Below are positions 27,056 to 34,341 of a DNA stretch of 64,000 nucleotides, piece by piece. Source of the stretch: Microcella alkalica (GTDB taxonomy: Bacteria > Actinomycetota > Actinomycetes > Actinomycetales > Microbacteriaceae); the NCBI RefSeq assembly GCF_014137945.1, contig NZ_JACGWX010000001.1, forward strand, positions 124,001 through 188,000, given 5' to 3'. A program made the position numbers and the translations under genes. The stretch's first letter is position 1. Each line of letters opens with the position of its first letter. The notes beneath the pieces are model-generated. The model searched no databases, was not told the DNA's origin, and worked only from the letters and a program-made list of their open reading frames with translations.

Positions 27056-27796
27056 GTGATCACCTCGCTGGCTGGCGGCCGCGTCCTCGCCGAGAAGACA
27101 GGAGCGACGCCTCCGCGCGTCGTCGCCCTCCACGGCTGGGGGCGCGACGGCACCGACTTCCAGACGATCGTCTCCGGTCTCGACGCCGTGAGCCTGCACC
27201 TGCCGGGCTTCGGCCCGGCCCCGGCACCTGACGAGGTGTGGGGAACCGAGGAGTACGCCGAACTCGTCGCCGAGGCGATCGCCGCGTATGCGCCCGTCGT
27301 GATCGTCGGCCACTCGTTCGGCGGCCGAGTGGCCGTGCGCCTCGCCGCGCGGCGCCCCGAGCTCGTGCGCGGGCTCCTGCTCACGGGCGCCCCGCTCGTC
27401 CGGCTCGCCGCGCCCGCAGCCCCGCCGCTCTCGTACCGCATCGCTCGCTGGGCCAACGGTGCCGGCCTCCTGAGCGACGAGCGCATGGATGCCCTGCGCA
27501 ATCGGCGCGGATCCGCCGACTACCGCGCCGCCCAGGGCGTCATGCGCGGCGTCCTCGTGAAGACCGTCGGCGAGAACTACGACGACGACCTCGCCGCGGT
27601 GACGTGCCCCGTGCGCATGGTGTGGGGCGAGAACGACACCGCCGCCCCGACCGACGCCGGTCGCGTCGCCGCCCAGCGCTGCGACGCGAGCTTCCGGGTC
27701 GTCAGCGGCACCGAGCACCTGCTCACGGGCGACCTCGAGCTCGCCGTGCGCGAGGAGCTCCTGACCTTCCTCGACGAACTGGATCGCACCGCATGA
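27056..27796 (+). CDS. Alpha/beta-fold hydrolase
   Basis: A 246-residue alpha/beta hydrolase with the nucleophile elbow VGHSFGGRVA (Ser near residue 85), an oxyanion-type HGWGRDGTDF near the start and a likely C-terminal acid/histidine pair in ENDTAAPTD and GTEHLLTGD. Substrate unknown. The stop overlaps the next gene by 4 nt (ATGA), so it is translationally tied to a membrane-bound Mur-ligase-like protein and, through it, to a Ddl-like ligase; a role in handling a cell-wall peptide or lipid intermediate is an inference from this. TAGGCT (27044-27049) lies 6 nt before the GTG: leaderless. Confidence 0.88.
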   Translation: MITSLAGGRVLAEKTGATPPRVVALHGWGRDGTDFQTIVSGLDAVSLHLPGFGPAPAPDEVWGTEEYAELVAEAIAAYAPVVIVGHSFGGRVAVRLAARRPELVRGLLLTGAPLVRLAAPAAPPLSYRIARWANGAGLLSDERMDALRNRRGSADYRAAQGVMRGVLVKTVGENYDDDLAAVTCPVRMVWGENDTAAPTDAGRVAAQRCDASFRVVSGTEHLLTGDLELAVREELLTFLDELDRTA

Positions 27797-29385
27797 CCCT
27801 GCTGACCTCGCCGTTCACACTCGTGGCGCTCGGCCTGGCGGTCGTCGCCGCCGTGCCCGTCGCCGCCCGCTGGCTGCGCGTCGCGCAGCGCGAGCACTAC
27901 GTGCCGACCTGGGTGTCGCGCATGGCCGGGCTGTGGCTCAGCCGAGAGCCGGTTACGCTGCTCGGCGCGGCCGTCGCAACCCTTCTGGTCGTCGTCGCCG
28001 CGATCGGCATCGCCTCGACCGGAGCCGGCTCGTCCTTCGCGATCGCGGCCCTCGTCGCGATCGTGCTGATCGCCCTCCTGCCGGTCGGTCTGAAGCCGCG
28101 CGGCACCTCCGCGAAGTTCGTGCTCACCGATCGGGTCAAGCGGCTTCTCGCCGCGTGGGTCGCCGTGCACCTCGTGCTCGCGATCGCCCTCGCCGCGCTC
28201 CTCGGCGCCGCGGGGCCCGCGCTCGTCCTGCTCCTGAGCGCCCCCCTCACCGATCTGGCGCTCGCGATCACGGCCCCGATCGAGAAGGCCGGCTCGAAGC
28301 GGTTCGTCGAGCAGGCGCGCAAGCGCCTCGATCAGGTCAAGCCGCGCGTGGTCGCGATCACCGGGTCGTACGGCAAGACGAGCACGAAGAACTACGTCGC
28401 CCACCTGCTGTCGGCCACGTACACGACCGTCGCGAGCCCGGCATCCTTCAACAACCGCCTGGGCCTCTCGCGCGCCGTCAACGACAAGCTCGTTCCCGGC
28501 ACCGAGATCTTCGTCGCCGAGATGGGCATCTTCGGTGCGGGAGAGATCCGCCAGCTGTCGACGCACTTCCCGCCCGACATCGCCGCGATCACCGTCATCG
28601 GCGAGGCGCACCTGCAGCGGATGCGCTCGACCGACGTGATCTTCCGCGCCAAGGCAGAGATCACCGAGCGCGCGCGGACGGTCGTGCTCCCGATCGACGA
28701 CCCGCGCCTCGCCCGCCTCGCCGAGGAGTGCGCGGCCGCCGGCAAGCGCGTCGTGACCGTGTCGCTGCTGCCCGGGGCCGACGCCGACGTCGTGCTCGAC
28801 GCGACGGGAGCCGACGAGGCCTCCGCGAGCGGCGCGGCGACCATCCGCATCGGGCGCGACGCCGCGCCCGCGCCCGTCACGATCTCGAGCACCGGCCACG
28901 CGATCAACATCGCGGTCGCGGCGGGCATCGCCCTCGCGGCGGATGTCCCCGTCGCGACGATCGCCGGCCGACTTTCCGATCTTCCCGGCTCGCAGCACCG
29001 CGCCGAGGTGCAGCAGGCTCCGAGCGGCGCGCTCATCGTCGACGACACTTACAATTCCAACCCCGTCGGGGCGCATCGCGCTCTCGAGGGCGCTGCGGTC
29101 CTCGCCGCCGAGCGGGGCGGCGGACTCGTCGTCGTGACGCCCGGCATGGTCGAGCTCGGGCCCGTCCAGGCCGAGCGCAACCGCGCGTTCGGCGCGGCGA
29201 TCAAGGCCGCAGGCGCGACGCTCTACGCCGTCGGCCGCACCAACCGCGCCGCCCTCCTCGAGGGCTACGGCGAGGGTGCCCACGCGGTCGACTCGCGCGA
29301 CGCCGCGGTCGCCGACGCCGTCCGAGCCGCCGCCGACCGGGGCGTTATCCTCTACGAGAACGACCTCCCCGACCACTACCCGTGA
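27793..29385 (+). CDS. Membrane-anchored Mur-ligase family protein (MurF-like)
   Basis: A 530-residue protein. The first 170 residues contain about four membrane helices; the rest is a MurF-like ligase with the P-loop ITGSYGKTSTKNYVAHLL, the substrate strand PASFNNRLGLSRAVND, the metal/substrate motif VAEMGIFGAGEIRQLS, a magnesium-carbamate region (GEAHLQRMRS) and the C-terminal DDTYNSNPVGAHRAL. Canonical MurF adds D-Ala-D-Ala to the UDP-muramoyl tripeptide and is soluble and encoded in the dcw cluster, so this membrane-anchored paralogue is probably a separate peptide ligase. It sits directly before a Ddl-like ATP-grasp gene. All ligase motifs look functional. Confidence 0.88.
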   Translation: MTLLTSPFTLVALGLAVVAAVPVAARWLRVAQREHYVPTWVSRMAGLWLSREPVTLLGAAVATLLVVVAAIGIASTGAGSSFAIAALVAIVLIALLPVGLKPRGTSAKFVLTDRVKRLLAAWVAVHLVLAIALAALLGAAGPALVLLLSAPLTDLALAITAPIEKAGSKRFVEQARKRLDQVKPRVVAITGSYGKTSTKNYVAHLLSATYTTVASPASFNNRLGLSRAVNDKLVPGTEIFVAEMGIFGAGEIRQLSTHFPPDIAAITVIGEAHLQRMRSTDVIFRAKAEITERARTVVLPIDDPRLARLAEECAAAGKRVVTVSLLPGADADVVLDATGADEASASGAATIRIGRDAAPAPVTISSTGHAINIAVAAGIALAADVPVATIAGRLSDLPGSQHRAEVQQAPSGALIVDDTYNSNPVGAHRALEGAAVLAAERGGGLVVVTPGMVELGPVQAERNRAFGAAIKAAGATLYAVGRTNRAALLEGYGEGAHAVDSRDAAVADAVRAAADRGVILYENDLPDHYP

Positions 29386-29437
29386 GTCGCCGCCCGGGGA
29401 GGGGCCACGCCGCGGCGCACGACATGACAGGGGAATC

Positions 29438-30595
29438 ATGAGCGCTGCCGCGCAGTCCGCACCGTGGGCCGTCGTCTTCGGAGGGCCCAGCCCCGAGCAC
29501 GAGATCTCCATCCTCACCGGCCTGCAGGCCGAGCGCGTGCTCACCGCCGCGGGCCACGCCGTCGTGCCGATCTACTGGTCGCCCACGGGCGAGTGGTTCC
29601 GGGTGCCCGTCGCGACAGAGGCGAAGGACTATCTCGAGGGCGCGCCGCGCGACTCGGTCGCGCTCGAGGTGAGGCTCTCCGGCGAGCCTGGTCTGTACCG
29701 CCGCAAGAAGTTCGGCGCCGAGAGGCTCGAGCTCGAGGCGTCCCTCCTGTGCCTGCACGGCGGTGTCGGCGAGGGCGGCGGGGCCGCAGCGGTCTTCTCG
29801 CTGCTGGGCATCCCCGCCACCGGGTCGACGCTCTTCGCCGGGGCCGTGGGCATGGACAAGCTCGCGTTCGGGGGCCTCATGACGGCCGCGGGCATCCCCT
29901 CGCTGCCGCGCGAGGCCGTATCGACTCTGCGCGAGCCCGGCTTCGGCGGGCCGTACATCGTCAAGCCGCGTTTCGGCGGCTCGTCGATCGGCATCGAGAT
30001 CGCCGACGACATCGAGGCCGCGCGCGCACTCGCTGGCGCGAGCGTCCACTTGCGCAACGGCGCCGTGCTCGAGCCCTATCGGCCCGAGCTCGTCGACCTC
30101 AACATCTCGTTCCGCACGCACCCCGAGCTCGAGATCACGCAGCTCGAGAAGCCGTTGCGCGGCGAGCGCCAGAGCGCGCTCTACTCGTACGCCGAGAAGT
30201 ACCTCGCCGGCGGCACCGGAGCCGAGGCCGGCCTGTCGAGCGCACCGCGCGAGTTTCCCGCCGAGGTCGCGGAGAGCGTGCACGAGACGGCGCGCGACCT
30301 CGCGGCCCGCGTCGCCGACGTCACGCGCCTCACGGGCGTCGTGCGCGTCGACCTCCTGCTCGACGAGGCGACGGGCGAGCTGTTCGTGAACGAGGTGAAC
30401 TCGATCCCCGGCGCGCTGTCTCTCTACCTGTGGGCGCCGCAGCGGCCGGCGGCCGAGGTGCTCGTCGACGCGATCGTCGAAGCGCGCGACAAGCGCGTCG
30501 TCTTCCCGCAGGCCGGCTTCGGCGGCGGGGCCGCGCTGCGTGCCGCGGGCGGCATCGCGGGCAAGCTCGTCGGGCTCGACGGGCCGCGCGCGTAG
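29438..30595 (+). CDS. D-alanine--D-alanine ligase-like ATP-grasp enzyme
   Basis: A 385-residue ATP-grasp protein with Ddl features: VVFGGPSPEHEIS at the N-terminus, GMDKLAFGGLMTAAGIPSLP, the ATP-lysine strand YIVKPRFGGSSIGIE, the omega-loop-like YSYAEKYLAGG and the metal strand FVNEVNSIPGAL. It departs from canonical Ddl at two places: the usual HGxxGEDGxxQG is HGGVGEGGGAAA, and the serine after the PG motif (usually MTxxS or FTxxS) is not conserved. The gene occupies the ddlA position between gpsA and DUF3515 seen in mycobacteria. Either it is a diverged Ddl or it joins a different amino acid pair for the adjoining MurF-like ligase. The ATG has AGGGGAA upstream. Confidence 0.85.
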   Translation: MSAAAQSAPWAVVFGGPSPEHEISILTGLQAERVLTAAGHAVVPIYWSPTGEWFRVPVATEAKDYLEGAPRDSVALEVRLSGEPGLYRRKKFGAERLELEASLLCLHGGVGEGGGAAAVFSLLGIPATGSTLFAGAVGMDKLAFGGLMTAAGIPSLPREAVSTLREPGFGGPYIVKPRFGGSSIGIEIADDIEAARALAGASVHLRNGAVLEPYRPELVDLNISFRTHPELEITQLEKPLRGERQSALYSYAEKYLAGGTGAEAGLSSAPREFPAEVAESVHETARDLAARVADVTRLTGVVRVDLLLDEATGELFVNEVNSIPGALSLYLWAPQRPAAEVLVDAIVEARDKRVVFPQAGFGGGAALRAAGGIAGKLVGLDGPRA

Positions 30596-30764
30596 CGCCC
30601 GAGCCGAGGCCGGACGCGCCCTGCGCGGCGTGTCGTCGCGGGGGAGCAGTCCGCCAGACCGACAGGCCGGCACGACCCCCCGATGGTGGGCCGCACTTCG
30701 CCGCGTGTCGTCGACGGCAGTCGGTCGGGCAGACGCGCGACGGCACTCGCGCGCGTCGCCGGCG

Positions 30765-31301
30765 CTACTCGTCCGCGGGGTCGTCGGCGCCGTCGTCAGG
30801 AGCGACGGTGCCGCCGCCGAACACGTCGGTCGCGGCGAGGCACCGCGTGGTCGGCTCGGTCGACGCGACGGCGGTGCTCACCGGGCGCAGGGCATCCGGG
30901 CCCCTGACCACGTCGTTGTCGACGATGACCTCGGTCGCCGGCTCGCGGCCGTAGGTCGTGAAGACGTACCGGGGGGCGTCGGACTCGTCGAGCAGCCAGT
31001 CGACGCCGTCGACGGTGAAGCACGGCAGCTCGCTCGGGCCGGGCGCCGGCAGCCCGCAGCGGTAGATGACGGCCGCCGGGTCTCCCCACGCGGCGGTCGC
31101 CTGCGCGTTGGTGGCGCGGCGGTCGAGCCCGGCGATCTCGTCGGGCAGGCGCACCGAGATCTCGGCGCACCCGTAGGCGTTCGACTCCGGGGCCGCATCG
31201 AGGTTGACGGTTCCCGCGCACGCCGCGAGCACGAGCGGAGCGCTCGCGATCAGGGCGACGGATGCCCGCCTCGCGCGGGCAGGACGGCTGCGGGTCGACA
31301 T
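30765..31301 (-). CDS. DUF3515 family lipoprotein
   Basis: A 178-residue secreted lipoprotein: basic N-terminus, hydrophobic stretch and lipobox LVLAACAG with lipid cysteine at about residue 28. The mature part has the actinobacterial DUF3515 pattern of cysteines and aromatic residues (AYGCAEISVRLP, VIYRCGLPAPGP, LPCFTVDGVDWL), with probably two disulfides. Function unknown; it is a regular neighbour of ddl and thiL in actinobacteria, which holds here. The ATG follows a TAGCGT box (31315-31310) by 8 nt. The start region faces a GC-rich 295-bp stretch. Confidence 0.85.
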   Translation of the reverse strand: MSTRSRPARARRASVALIASAPLVLAACAGTVNLDAAPESNAYGCAEISVRLPDEIAGLDRRATNAQATAAWGDPAAVIYRCGLPAPGPSELPCFTVDGVDWLLDESDAPRYVFTTYGREPATEVIVDNDVVRGPDALRPVSTAVASTEPTTRCLAATDVFGGGTVAPDDGADDPADE

Positions 31302-31596
31302 CGGTCACCACGCTACCGCGGCGCGCCTCCGCGGCGGCCGCGAGCCGCGCGGCCGGTCCCGCGCCCGTGGGTCGCCGCCGCGTGCACCGTCGCCCGGACG
31401 CGGAGCGGCGACGCGCTGTCGGCGCGGGCGACACGCCGGATTGCACACGTCCGACTCCGAATGAGCGAACAGGGGCGGGCGCGCGGCGCGGGCGGCGCAG
31501 CGCGGGCGGCGCGGGCGGCACGGGCGGCATGGCGCGGCACGGCGCGGGCCGCACGGGCGGCATGGCGCGGGCCGCACGGCCCGGCGGCGCGCGCGA
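31302..31596. other. GC-rich low-complexity intergenic stretch
   Basis: Between the DUF3515 gene and the next gene on the same strand. It holds no ORF that looks coding. From about 31490 to 31590 it is built of short GCGGGC, CGGCATGGCGCGG and GGGCCGCACG runs; the string CACGGGCGGCATGGCGCGG occurs twice, about 34 bp apart. The promoter of the DUF3515 gene is at its left edge. Confidence 0.6.
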
Positions 31597-31968
31597 CTAC
31601 GGCAGGAGCGCCCCGGCCCTCAGCACGAGCGAGCTCCACAGGGCGCTCAGCACGCCGAGCCCCATGAGCACGAGAGCCGCCGCGATCAGCCCGCGGAAGA
31701 TCACGTCGGCCCGCTCCCGCTCGGGAGCCGCTGCGCCGCCGCCGGTGCGGGCGCGGCGCTCGAGTCGGCGCGCCCGCAGCAGCGCGAGCAGTCCGAGCAT
31801 GAGCGCGAGGGGCGGCCCGACGAACCGCACGCCGTCGATCGCGGTGCGCACGGGGGCGGTCACCGCAAGCGGGGGAGCCACGAGCTGCGCCCCGATCACG
31901 AGCACCGCGCCGATCGCGGCGAGGGTCAGCAGCACGCGCGCCGCCGATCGCAGACGCTCGGGGGTCAC
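31597..31968 (-). CDS. Small membrane protein of unknown function
   Basis: A 123-residue protein with three hydrophobic helices: RVLLTLAAIGAVLVIGAQLVA (residues 11-31), a central one (VGPPLALMLGLLALLRA) and a C-terminal one (IAAALVLMGLGVLSALWSS), joined by an Arg-rich loop (RARRLERRARTG) that should be cytosolic. I recognise no family. It is divergent from thiL with about 80 bp between starts and is followed by the low-complexity stretch. The amino acid composition with clean helices argues for a real gene; start codon certainty is moderate. Confidence 0.72.
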   Translation of the reverse strand: MTPERLRSAARVLLTLAAIGAVLVIGAQLVAPPLAVTAPVRTAIDGVRFVGPPLALMLGLLALLRARRLERRARTGGGAAAPERERADVIFRGLIAAALVLMGLGVLSALWSSLVLRAGALLP

Positions 31969-32048
31969 GGCAGGCGCTCCGTCGTCATGGGGTCCTCTCC
32001 CGCGCCGGCTCCGCTCCGACGCGCGCGGGCCAGGCTAGCGTGGACGCC

Positions 32049-33092
32049 ATGCCCTCCGCCGAGCCTGCGCCCGACCCGCACGGTGGCGCCTCCGACACCC
32101 TCGGCTCCATCGGCGAGCTCGCCGCGCTCGCCCGCATCATCCCGCGCCTGCCCGCGAGCGCGGTCACCGAGCTCGGCCCGGGCGACGACGCCGCCGTTCT
32201 GAGGGCCCCCGACGGCCGCGTCGTGGTGACGACCGACATGATGATCCACGGCCCCGACTTCCGGCTCGCCTGGTCGTCGATGCACGACCTGGGCTGGAAG
32301 GCCGCCGCCACCAACCTGAGCGATGTCGCCGCCATGGGAGCCCGACCCACCGGCCTCGTCGTCGCCCTCGCCGCGCCCGCCGAGACGCCGGTCGCCGACC
32401 TCGAGGCCTTCGCCGGCGGGCTCGCCGAGGCGTGCGCGGCGCTCGCACCCGGCTGCGGCGTCGTCGGCGGCGACTTGAGCGTCTCGCACACCCTCACGAT
32501 CGCGGTGACGGCGTTCGGCGACCTCGAGGGGCGCCCGCCCGTGCGGCGAGACGGCGCGCGGCCGGGTGACGTCGTCGCGGTCTCCGGCCCCCTGGGGCTC
32601 GCCGCTCAGGGTCTCGCGCTGCTGTTCGAGCGCGGCGTCGACGAGACGGGGGCGCCGGATGCCGCGGCGGCCGCTCGACTGCGCTCCGAGCATCCCGTGC
32701 CCATCGCCGCCCAGCTCGCGCCGCACCCGCCGATCGCGGACGGCGCCGCCGCCGCGATCGCGGGCGCGACCGCGATGCTCGACCTGAGCGACGGGCTCGC
32801 GCTCGACGCCCGACGCGTGGCGCGCGCGAGCGGTGTCGTGATCGACCTCGACGGTCGGGCGCTCGCCGCCCACGGCACGGGCGTGCTCGCGCTGACCGGC
32901 GGGGAGGACCACTCCCTGCTCGCGACCTTCCCGCCGAGCGTGACGCTGCCCGCGGGATTCTCGGCTGTCGGCATCGTCGTCGCGCTCGACGAGCACGCGG
33001 GTGGGCGACCGGCGGTGCTCGTCGACGGTCACGTGGTCGACGAGCGCGGCGGATGGGATCCGTTCACGGAGTGGAGCGGCGAGGCGGACTGA
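32049..33092 (+). CDS. thiL: Thiamine-monophosphate kinase
   Basis: A 347-residue PurM-fold kinase converting thiamine phosphate to thiamine diphosphate with ATP. Motifs: ELGPGDDAAVLRAPDGRVVVTTDMMIHGPDFR, WKAAATNLSDVAAMGARP and the late AMLDLSDGLALDARRVARAS, all metal- or ATP-binding in ThiL. The ATG lies 7 nt after TAGCGT (32036-32041): leaderless. ThiL sits between DUF3515 and recG as in mycobacteria, where ung is usually next; ung is absent here and a small immunity-like gene follows instead. Confidence 0.95.
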   Translation: MPSAEPAPDPHGGASDTLGSIGELAALARIIPRLPASAVTELGPGDDAAVLRAPDGRVVVTTDMMIHGPDFRLAWSSMHDLGWKAAATNLSDVAAMGARPTGLVVALAAPAETPVADLEAFAGGLAEACAALAPGCGVVGGDLSVSHTLTIAVTAFGDLEGRPPVRRDGARPGDVVAVSGPLGLAAQGLALLFERGVDETGAPDAAAAARLRSEHPVPIAAQLAPHPPIADGAAAAIAGATAMLDLSDGLALDARRVARASGVVIDLDGRALAAHGTGVLALTGGEDHSLLATFPPSVTLPAGFSAVGIVVALDEHAGGRPAVLVDGHVVDERGGWDPFTEWSGEAD

Positions 33093-33193
33093 GGCGAATC
33101 GCCGCTCCGATGTAAGAACGGGCCGCGTTCCGACATAGACCAGGTGATGAGGCGCTCGCCACCGGGGGCGGAGCCGGAGCAGGGGGTCGAACC

Positions 33194-33619
33194 GTGATCA
33201 GTCCGCACGAGCACCGCGAGCTCGCTCGGTGGGCCGCCGCGTGCGCCGAGCGCGCTCTCCCCCTCTTCGAGGCCGAGCATCCCGACGACCCGCGGCCGCG
33301 TGCGGCGATCGCCGCCGCTCGCGCCTGGGCGAACGGGGCGATCACGGTGCAGGCGGCGCGCGAGATCTCGTTCCTCGCCCATGCCGCTGCCCGCGAGTCG
33401 GCGTGCGCGGCCGCGGCCGATGCCGCCGCGCGCGCCGCCGGGCACGCCGCGGCGACCGCCCACCTGCCGACGCACGCTCCGCACGCCGCCGACTACGCGG
33501 CGCGCGCGGCTGCGGACCCGTCCGATGAGCGGTGCTGGCAGCGCGCGGCGATCGAGGCCGAGCTGCTCGCCGCCGTCACGCGGCAGTCGCAGCGCGAGCT
33601 CGACCGGCAGACGGCCTAG
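33194..33619 (+). CDS. Putative immunity protein (Imm5-like helical domain)
   Basis: A 141-residue, Ala-rich helical protein starting with ELARWAAACAERALPLFEAEHPDDPRPRAAIAAARAWANG, the pattern of a widespread domain annotated as a putative immunity protein. The rest repeats short helices rich in AAR and ADA. In polymorphic-toxin systems such proteins neutralise a toxin, but no toxin gene is adjacent, so the role is uncertain; many homologues are solitary. The GTG is preceded by AGGGGG. Its stop TAG overlaps the convergent rsmD stop in CTAG (33616-33619). Confidence 0.7.
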   Translation: MISPHEHRELARWAAACAERALPLFEAEHPDDPRPRAAIAAARAWANGAITVQAAREISFLAHAAARESACAAAADAAARAAGHAAATAHLPTHAPHAADYAARAAADPSDERCWQRAAIEAELLAAVTRQSQRELDRQTA

Positions 33620-34275
33620 GGTTCTACCCGGGCGTCGCGCTCGCCGTCGCCCGCGACCGTGCCGACGCCCTCGTGGGCGACCTCGGCCTCGCCCCCGCCG
33701 GCGACCTCCCTGGTCGCCGCGAGCCAGAAGATCGCGGTCTCGCCGTAGTCGGAGCGCCGCTCCAGCTCGAGCCCCGACGGCCAGGCCGGCACGGCAGTCC
33801 GCGACGAGCGTTCGAGGACGACCACGGCATCCGCCGCCAATCGGGGCACGAGCGCGGCGAGCACGTGGTCGAGCTCGAGCCCGCCGAGCTCGTACGGCGG
33901 GTCGATGAAGACGAGATCCCACTCGCCGGGCGTGGAGGTCAGGTACGACTGCACCGGCTTCCCGCTGACCTGGATGCTCGGGCTCGACCCGCGCGGAGCC
34001 CGCTGCTCCACGAGCGCGGCGTTGCGCCGACAGACCTGCACCGCTGCGTAGCTGCGCTCGACGAGCAGCACCGACGCGGCCCCGCGCGACGCGGCCTCGA
34101 GCCCGAGCGCCCCCGACCCGGCGTAGAGGTCGAGCACGCGCGACCCGTCGATGAGGTCGCGCGCCTGCAGCGAGCTGAAGATCGCCTCGCGCACGCGATC
34201 GGAGGTGGGGCGCGTGCCGGCGCTCGGCACCTTCAGGGTGAGAGACCCGGCGAACCCGGCGATGATGCGCGTCAC
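33616..34275 (-). CDS. rsmD: 16S rRNA (guanine(966)-N(2))-methyltransferase
   Basis: A 219-residue Rossmann-fold methyltransferase. Motifs: RPTSDRVREAIFSSL near the start, the SAM-binding RVLDLYAGSGALGLEAASRGA and the catalytic DPPYELGGLELD, all typical of RsmD, which methylates G966 (E. coli numbering) of 16S rRNA. The GTG at 34275 directly precedes MTRIIAGFAGS; the frame stays open far upstream antisense to recG but that is a GC shadow. It is divergent from recG with about 65 bp between. Its C-terminal tail (about 20 residues, acidic) exceeds the E. coli protein. Confidence 0.93.
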   Translation of the reverse strand: MTRIIAGFAGSLTLKVPSAGTRPTSDRVREAIFSSLQARDLIDGSRVLDLYAGSGALGLEAASRGAASVLLVERSYAAVQVCRRNAALVEQRAPRGSSPSIQVSGKPVQSYLTSTPGEWDLVFIDPPYELGGLELDHVLAALVPRLAADAVVVLERSSRTAVPAWPSGLELERRSDYGETAIFWLAATREVAGGGEAEVAHEGVGTVAGDGERDARVEP

Positions 34276-34341
34276 GGCTCCACGGTAGCCTCCAGCACGG
34301 CGCGATCGGTGCCGTCGGCGCGCGCGGCTAGCGTAGTGACC

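Noticed and set aside
31262-32038. Plus-strand frame over the low-complexity stretch and membrane protein gene
   Set aside because: Composed of Arg/Gly/Ala repeats and antisense to a gene with clean membrane helices.
33194-33619. Immunity-like gene as evidence of a toxin system
   Set aside because: No toxin, secretion or polymorphic-toxin gene is adjacent; the neighbours are thiL and rsmD, so no system was called.
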